This document shows, piece by piece, positions 5,482 to 9,209 of a stretch of 9,209 nucleotides of DNA. Source of the DNA: Deinococcus sp. (GTDB taxonomy: Bacteria; Deinococcota; Deinococci; Deinococcales; Deinococcaceae); contig JAUNHF010000019.1 in the NCBI GenBank assembly GCA_030524065.1, forward strand, positions 1 through 9,209. The letters are read 5' to 3'. The notes under the pieces were generated by a model, which searched no databases, was not told the DNA's origin, and was given only the letters and a program-made list of their open reading frames with translations. How positions within the stretch are numbered: position 1 is the stretch's first letter; each line of letters begins with the position of its first letter. A program made the translations under genes and the position numbers.

Positions 5482-6971
5482 CCGGCCGTGCCCCCCAGGG
5501 CCGCCGGACCCGCCCGCCATTGCCGCCCGGCACTGGCCGCACCCCCACCGAGCGCCGCCGGGCCTGGCTGCGAAGCCTACAGATCGGCGGGCTGACGCTG
5601 GGAGCGCTGTGCTGGGGTGGGGCGGCTTGGCTGACCTTCGGAGCGGGGCAAGCCGCCGGCTACGAAACCCAGCAGCAGCCCGAATTTACCCTGCTGCTGG
5701 CGGGACGCGACGTGGCGTACTGCGGGTACCACCTGCGCTGCGAGGACCAGACCCAGCGCGAGGGGCTCTTTCAGGAAATCAACACCGATACCCTGATGCT
5801 GATCAAGGTCACGGGCCCACAGGTAGAGGTACTGAATATTCCCCGTGACACCAACGTGGGCGAGTACGACCCAGACCGGACGGCAGCCGAGCAGAAGATC
5901 AACCATCAGTACTGGGCTGGCGGCCCCCGCGCCCTGAGCCGTGGGGTGGAAACCATCACCGGCAGCCCGGTGGACGCCTATGTGGTCCTGAACGAGGATT
6001 ACGTGGCCGAACTGATTGACGCACTGGGTGGACTGACCGTCACTGTGCCTGCTGGCGGCATCCAGTGGACGGACAATGCTGCTGGGATCCATCTGGACCT
6101 GCCCGCCGGCGAACAGCACCTTGACGGCCGCACCGCCGCGCTTTATTTGCGGGTCCGCAAGGGCGTGGGCGACGACTGGGGCCGAATAGACCACCAGAAA
6201 CAGGCCCTGACCCAGCTGATTGGCAAGCTGCGGTCACCGCAGGGGCTGCGCATCATCCCCACCCTGATCGCCGGCTTTGGGGAAAACATCGAAACCGACC
6301 TCAGTCCCGACCGGCTGACCGCGCTGCTGCCCTATCTGGCGCAGCTGAACCTGACTTTTGCCACCTTGCCGACCAGCACCATTCCGGGCAGCTTCAACCT
6401 GGCTGTGGACCGCGCCGCCCTGGGGCAGGTGTGGAGCAATCCCAGCCTGGACGCCGAACGCCGCCAGGCCGCGCAGGAGCAGCAGGCCAGCGGGGCACAG
6501 ACCGAACAGACGGCCGGGGACAGTGCGGGCACCGCCGGCCTCCAATCGCCTGACTTTGAAGACTTCACCCCTGAAGAGGCCAGCGACCCTGCCGCCGCCC
6601 TGGCCGAGCTGCCGGTGGTGATTCACGACGGCTCCGGCGCCCTGCTGGGCCCGGCGCTGGCCCGCAGCCTGGAGCAGACCGGCTACCGCACTGTCCGCGT
6701 GCAGCTGGAGCCGCCCGACCCCATGAGCAGTCAGGTGCTGACGCTGGACGCCACCAGTGAGGCCAGCACTCTGGCGCAGCTGCTGGGATTGCCCCGGCTT
6801 CAGGGGGAACGCTTCGAGCTGCAACCTGGCGAGGTTGCCGTGTGGCTGGGCACCGACGCGCAGACCCAGCTGGCCGCGCTGCTGCCCCGGCGCCGCGTGA
6901 CCGATGGCCGCCAGCTGGGCCTGACCCGGAGTGACGCGGCGGCGGTGCTGGCCGACACCAGTGCCCCCTGA
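5478..6971 (+). CDS. LCP-family (LytR-CpsA-Psr) glycopolymer transferase with LytR_C domain
   Basis: A 497-residue type II membrane protein: basic cytoplasmic N-terminus, one anchor (about 33-57), LCP domain (about 68-300), a polar Gln/Ala/Ser linker (about 325-375) and a LytR_C-like domain (about 376-490, starting LPVVIHDGSGALLGPALARSL). LCP enzymes move glycopolymers from polyprenyl-phosphate carriers to the cell envelope. Motifs seen: LLLAGRD, NTDTLMLI, NIPRDT (Arg123-Asp124), KINHQYWAGGP, HLDGRTAALYLRVRKG and DDWGRIDHQKQAL. Two differences from the usual pattern are Asn102 where Arg often precedes the S/T-D-T motif, and His239 where the second Arg of R-x-x-R is usual. Cys82 and Cys88 could form a disulfide outside the cell. 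The start ATG overlaps the yqeK stop, with GGAG 10 bases upstream; the frame is open further left but those codons overlap yqeK. The natural glycopolymer is unknown. Confidence 0.92.
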   Translation: MTGRAPQGRRTRPPLPPGTGRTPTERRRAWLRSLQIGGLTLGALCWGGAAWLTFGAGQAAGYETQQQPEFTLLLAGRDVAYCGYHLRCEDQTQREGLFQEINTDTLMLIKVTGPQVEVLNIPRDTNVGEYDPDRTAAEQKINHQYWAGGPRALSRGVETITGSPVDAYVVLNEDYVAELIDALGGLTVTVPAGGIQWTDNAAGIHLDLPAGEQHLDGRTAALYLRVRKGVGDDWGRIDHQKQALTQLIGKLRSPQGLRIIPTLIAGFGENIETDLSPDRLTALLPYLAQLNLTFATLPTSTIPGSFNLAVDRAALGQVWSNPSLDAERRQAAQEQQASGAQTEQTAGDSAGTAGLQSPDFEDFTPEEASDPAAALAELPVVIHDGSGALLGPALARSLEQTGYRTVRVQLEPPDPMSSQVLTLDATSEASTLAQLLGLPRLQGERFELQPGEVAVWLGTDAQTQLAALLPRRRVTDGRQLGLTRSDAAAVLADTSAP

Positions 6972-6985
6972 GCGCCGCTCCTTTT

Positions 6986-7004
6986 GCCTGCCTACGGGCA
7001 AGGC
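6986..7004 (+). other. Hairpin with UACG tetraloop after the LCP gene
   Basis: TGCC (6989-6992) and GGCA (6997-7000) enclose TACG, a C(UACG)G loop of the very stable UNCG type. GCC (6986-6988) and GGC (7002-7004) extend the stem past one bulged A. It begins 14 bases after the LCP stop. A run of T precedes it but none follows, so it does not look like an intrinsic terminator; it may protect the 3' end. Confidence 0.4.
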
Positions 7005-7087
7005 CGCAGCAGGGCGGCAGCGATGCCGGGCGGGCGCCCTAAGCGAACGCTCAACCGGGTAGGGGCGCAGGGGCACCGGGCCTCTGC

Positions 7088-7093
7088 TATGGT
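7088..7093 (+). promoter_or_regulatory. Weak candidate -10 box before rsfS
   Basis: TATGGT matches the -10 consensus in four of six positions, with no clear -35 box. Transcription from it would start near 7100 and leave a leader of about 120 bases that includes the 14-base repeats. The 249-base gap after the LCP gene favours a separate rsfS promoter, but this element is only a guess. Confidence 0.2.
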
Positions 7094-7166
7094 CAGGGCA
7101 CTCCCATGCGGCCCCGCGGCACCTCCGCTTGGCGCAGACGCCAGTCCGCTTTGTTCGCCCCCACTT

Positions 7167-7208
7167 CAGTTTCCGCAGTCCAGTTTTTGCAGCGGAGTTT
7201 CCGCCCCA
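7167..7208 (+). repeat. Three tandem 14-base repeats before rsfS
   Basis: Units CAGTTTCCGCAGTC (7167-7180), CAGTTTTTGCAGCG (7181-7194) and GAGTTTCCGCCCCA (7195-7208) share the core AGTTTYYGC at an exact 14-base period. The array ends two bases before the AAGGAG ribosome binding site of rsfS. It could bind a protein in DNA or RNA form. No known operator is recognised. Confidence 0.6.
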
Positions 7209-7220
7209 CAAGGAGCAACC

Positions 7221-7589
7221 ATGACCAAACAAAAGACCCAAGACCTCCAGCAGCTCCAGGCGCTGGTTGACGCCGCCCGCGAGCGCCGGGCCGAGAACGT
7301 GCGCGTGCTGGACCTCACCGATGTCAGCACCTCGCTGGACTACTTCATCATTTGCACGGCCACCGCAGGCCTACAGCTCAACGCCGTGCAGCAGAACATC
7401 CGCGACCGCGCCGGTGAAGTCGGGTTGCCCGCCCCCAGCGTAGAAGGCCCCAGCGAGCGCTGGCTGCTGCTGTCTTTCGGGGCGATCACTGTGCACATCA
7501 TGACCAAAGAAGCCCGCGAATACTACGACCTCGAAGGCCTGTGGAGCGACGCCACGGACATTGATTTTCCCGAAACCGTAGCTGGCTGA
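7221..7589 (+). CDS. rsfS: Ribosomal silencing factor RsfS (Iojap/DUF143)
   Basis: A 122-residue cytosolic protein. RsfS binds ribosomal protein uL14 on the large subunit and blocks subunit joining, reducing translation when nutrients are short. Signatures: an N-terminal helix (LQALVDAARERRAENVRVLDL), the hallmark DVSTSLDYFIICTATAGLQLNAV (34-56), GPSERWLLLSFGAITVHIM (75-94) and EAREYYDLEGLWSDA (97-111). Length matches the family. The start ATG 7221 has AAGGAG at 7210-7215, five bases upstream, the best ribosome binding site in the window; the frame is open further left but those codons are not family-like. It follows the yqeK-LCP pair, as rsfS follows yqeK in many bacteria. Three 14-base repeats precede the ribosome binding site. 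Confidence 0.96.
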   Translation: MTKQKTQDLQQLQALVDAARERRAENVRVLDLTDVSTSLDYFIICTATAGLQLNAVQQNIRDRAGEVGLPAPSVEGPSERWLLLSFGAITVHIMTKEAREYYDLEGLWSDATDIDFPETVAG

Positions 7590-7604
7590 TAGGCCTCGCC
7601 GCCG

Positions 7605-7623
7605 CGCCGCCCTAGCTGCGGCG
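7605..7623 (+). other. Hairpin just after the rsfS stop
   Basis: CGCCGC (7605-7610) pairs with GCGGCG (7618-7623) around a 7-base loop, 15 bases after the rsfS stop. An overlapping alternative, TCGCCGC (7596-7602) with GCGGCGA (7618-7624), is also possible. No U-tract follows, so termination at this point is doubtful. Confidence 0.3.
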
Positions 7624-7764
7624 ACGCAACGAAACCGACGTGAGCAGCAACAGAGATGCGCTGCGCGGTGCGGAAGAACACCGAGCGCTTCTTGCAACAC
7701 GTGATGTGACAAAGCGGCGTACCAGTAAGTCCGTGTCTCTCCCCAAGTTCAGCCTCTGTCTTGT

Positions 7765-7800
7765 CAGGTCGCCTGCCTCGGGAGCGGGGCAGGCGACCTG
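7765..7800 (+). terminator. Very stable 13-bp hairpin, terminator-like or attenuator-like
   Basis: CAGGTCGCCTGCC (7765-7777) and GGCAGGCGACCTG (7788-7800) are exact reverse complements with a 10-base loop, followed by CTTTGG. This is the strongest structure in the window. The T-run is short, so efficiency as a simple intrinsic terminator is uncertain. It lies 175 bases after rsfS and 68 before the response regulator. Its left arm can also pair with a second GGCAGGC copy at 7811-7817. The remainder of the 279-base gap (7590-7868) shows no gene I can support. Confidence 0.55.
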
Positions 7801-7854
7801 CTTTGGCACGGGCAGGCCTGACACAGCGCTGACGTAAACGGCCCGCACCTGGGG

Positions 7855-7860
7855 CACAAT
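7855..7860 (+). promoter_or_regulatory. -10-like box of a probable leaderless response-regulator promoter
   Basis: CACAAT (7855-7860) is followed by eight bases and then ATG 7869. The spacing is close to that at apgM and before yqeK, and there is no Shine-Dalgarno sequence. CACAAT matches the -10 consensus in four of six positions. No good -35 box is seen at normal distance. Confidence 0.35.
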
Positions 7861-7868
7861 GTCAGGCG

Positions 7869-8558
7869 ATGAACCATGTCGTCGTGATCGAAGACGAGGC
7901 CACGGTCCGGGAAGTCCTGCGCTTTCACCTGGAGCGGGCCGGTCTGACGGTAAGTGCCTACGCTACGGTGTCTGAGGCTGAAGATGCCCTGGCCGGTGCC
8001 GACGCCCTGGTGCTGGACTGGATGCTGCCCGGCGAAAGCGGGCTGGGCTTGCTGCGGCGGCTGCGCTCGCACTCCGAACTGCGCCGGCTGCCGGTGCTGA
8101 TGCTGACCGCCCGCGCCGCCGAGGCCGAGCGCGTTGAGGGCCTGGAAACCGGCGCAGACGACTATCTGACCAAGCCTTTTGGCGCCGCCGAGCTGGTGGC
8201 CCGCGTGCGTGCCCTGCTGCGCCGCACCCAGCCCGAGCAGCCGCAGCAGCTGAGCAACGGCCCGCTGCACATTGATCTGGCAGCGGCCGACGCCCGCTTG
8301 AGCGGCCACCGCCTGAGCCTGACCCGCCGCGAGTTCGACCTCCTGACCTTCCTGACGCAGAACGCGGGCCGAGTCTACTCGCGCACCGAACTGCTGGACC
8401 GTGTCTGGGGCGCCGATTTTCTGGGCGGTGAGCGCACGGTGGACCAGCATGTCACGCAGCTGCGCTCGCACCTGGGCGACGTACCCGGCGCACCGACCTT
8501 TTTGGAAACGGTGCGCGGCCGGGGCTACCGCATGCGGGCCTGGGAAGGAGAAGAATAG
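7869..8558 (+). CDS. OmpR/PhoB-family DNA-binding response regulator
   Basis: A 229-residue two-component regulator. The receiver domain (1-119) shows VVIEDEATV (acidic pocket Glu8-Asp9-Glu10), the phosphorylated Asp50 in LVLDWMLPGESG, Thr80 in LMLTAR and Lys102 in DYLTKPF. A winged-helix effector (about 131-225) has LSLTRREFDLLTFLTQNAGRVYSRTELLDRVWG and the recognition-helix region RTVDQHVTQLRSHLG, ending FLETVRGRGYRMR. Length is standard. ATG 7869 lies 8 bases after a -10-like box, so it is probably leaderless. The stop TAG shares its G with the GTG of the histidine kinase (TAGTG), so the two form one unit. The domain arrangement is PhoB-like, but no Pho-regulon genes lie nearby, so the target and signal cannot be named. 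Confidence 0.95.
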   Translation: MNHVVVIEDEATVREVLRFHLERAGLTVSAYATVSEAEDALAGADALVLDWMLPGESGLGLLRRLRSHSELRRLPVLMLTARAAEAERVEGLETGADDYLTKPFGAAELVARVRALLRRTQPEQPQQLSNGPLHIDLAAADARLSGHRLSLTRREFDLLTFLTQNAGRVYSRTELLDRVWGADFLGGERTVDQHVTQLRSHLGDVPGAPTFLETVRGRGYRMRAWEGEE

Positions 8559-9209
8559 TGGGGGGAGACTACAACCATGAGCATGAGCACGGCGCCCTGA
8601 ACGGCCCAGCGCAGGCCGAGCCGCAACTGAGCGGCGCAGCGCCAGGCTGGCTGGACGCGTTGCCGCAGGCGGTGCTGCTGTACCGACGCGAGCCCACCGG
8701 GCCGGGTGGGGGCACAGGGGTCACGGGACTGACGGTCACCGGGCTGAACCGCGCCGCCAGCGAACTGTGGGGCGTACCGGAACACCGCGCTCTGGGCCGG
8801 CCCCTGCTGGAAGTGGTGCGCCGCCACACCCTGGAAACCCTGGCGGAGCGGGGCGGCGAGCTGGAACTGGAAGTGAGCGGCAAGACCCTGCGCTGCCAGG
8901 CCCGGCCCGAAGGCAAAAGCGGGGCACTGATTCTGGAAGACATCAGCGAACACCGCCGCCGTGAAGCCGAGCTGCGCGAAGCCACGGCGGTGCTCTCGCA
9001 CGAGTTCCGCACGCCGGTCACGGCCATTCGCGGCATTCTGGAAGCGCTGGAATACGATATGCCCGACGAGTTGCAGCAAAGCTTCGTGGCGCAGGGCCTG
9101 CAGGAAACCGAGCGGCTGGCCCGGCTGGTCGAGGACCTGGCGGTGGGCTTTCGCCCCACCCGCGCCCGCACCCTGACCCTGTCCGAAGCCTTCGAGCGGG
9201 TAGAGCGCC
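8558..9209 (+). CDS. Sensor histidine kinase, PAS-HisKA type, cut by the right edge
   Basis: Partial: 217 complete codons are visible and the frame runs off the window without a stop. The start is GTG 8558, sharing its G with the response regulator's TAG, with AAGGAG at 8545-8550 seven bases upstream. After a His/Glu-rich N-terminus (about 1-30), residues 31-130 look like a small PAS-type sensor (WLDALPQAVLLYRREP, then LNRAASELWGVPEHRALGRPLLEVV, ending ALILEDISEHRRREAEL). The HisKA dimerisation helix follows with the H-box AVLSHEFRTPVTAIRGIL, phospho-acceptor His148. No transmembrane segment is present in the visible part, so a soluble, cytosolic sensor is likely, unlike classical PhoR. The ATP-binding domain would lie beyond the edge. 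It is the probable partner of the adjacent regulator. Confidence 0.93.
   Translation, partial: MGGDYNHEHEHGALNGPAQAEPQLSGAAPGWLDALPQAVLLYRREPTGPGGGTGVTGLTVTGLNRAASELWGVPEHRALGRPLLEVVRRHTLETLAERGGELELEVSGKTLRCQARPEGKSGALILEDISEHRRREAELREATAVLSHEFRTPVTAIRGILEALEYDMPDELQQSFVAQGLQETERLARLVEDLAVGFRPTRARTLTLSEAFERVER

Noticed and set aside
3868..5520. Minus-strand frame of 550 codons opposite cdaR, yqeK and the LCP start
   Set aside because: It spans three well-supported genes on the opposite strand and has typical antisense composition.
6984..7220. N-terminal extension of rsfS from an upstream GTG or ATG
   Set aside because: RsfS proteins are about 110-130 residues, AAGGAG sits five bases before ATG 7221, and the extension would translate the repeats and a hairpin.
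6234..7241. Minus-strand frame of 335 codons opposite the LCP gene
   Set aside because: Antisense of conserved LytR_C coding sequence, with no motif and no promoter.
7740..7823. Possible tRNA in the spacer (GTTCAGCC near 7748 resembles a T-loop)
   Set aside because: No acceptor, D or anticodon stems could be arranged around it; the stable 13-bp hairpin is not a tRNA arm.
7640..7837. 65-codon GTG frame in the spacer before the response regulator
   Set aside because: No ribosome binding site, no family resemblance, and it runs straight through the 13-bp hairpin and both repeat copies, so the spacer is better read as RNA structure.
7855..7871. Radiation/desiccation response motif before the response regulator (AATGTCA at 7858-7864)
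   Set aside because: Only one half resembles the known palindrome TTATGTCATTGACATAA; the second half is missing.
7764..8471. Minus-strand frame of 235 codons opposite the response regulator
   Set aside because: Shadow of the regulator; the receiver and winged-helix motifs on the plus strand are decisive.

Overview
The window is high-GC DNA that reads as a Deinococcus (Deinococcota) chromosome. I infer this from GC-rich third codon positions, the protein families and their order, and several promoters with a TANNNT-like -10 box 7-8 bases before an ATG and no Shine-Dalgarno sequence, as in the leaderless transcripts common in this genus. No mobile element, CRISPR array, rRNA or tRNA was seen. 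It looks like core chromosome rather than an accessory island.

Layout. Bases 1-221 hold no gene I can support. Two genes on the minus strand follow: a secreted DUF4198-type protein (222-1031) with a Fur-like palindrome over its promoter, and an archaeal-type cofactor-independent phosphoglycerate mutase, apgM (1133-2362), with an intrinsic terminator. A 270-base divergent region (2363-2632) separates these from a rightward block that fills the rest of the window.

Rightward block. cdaA (membrane diadenylate cyclase) and cdaR (YbbR-repeat regulator) overlap by 4 bases. Then come yqeK (HD-domain phosphohydrolase, probable Ap4A hydrolase) and an LCP-family (LytR-CpsA-Psr) glycopolymer transferase, also overlapping by 4 bases. 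rsfS (ribosomal silencing factor) follows, with three tandem 14-base repeats before its ribosome binding site. After a 279-base gap with a very stable hairpin come an OmpR/PhoB-type response regulator and a histidine kinase cut by the right edge.

How the genes fit together. The block combines nucleotide signalling (c-di-AMP synthesis, Ap4A breakdown), envelope construction (LCP protein), ribosome down-regulation (RsfS) and a two-component system. This resembles a stress, envelope and growth-control neighbourhood. glmM, the usual third gene after cdaA-cdaR, is absent, and nadD, the usual neighbour of yqeK and rsfS, is absent too. The least explained signals are in the spacers: a possible leaderless 31-codon ORF whose stop overlaps a yqeK start, the 14-base repeats before rsfS, and mutually exclusive hairpins before the response regulator. 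I found no clearly new multi-gene system.
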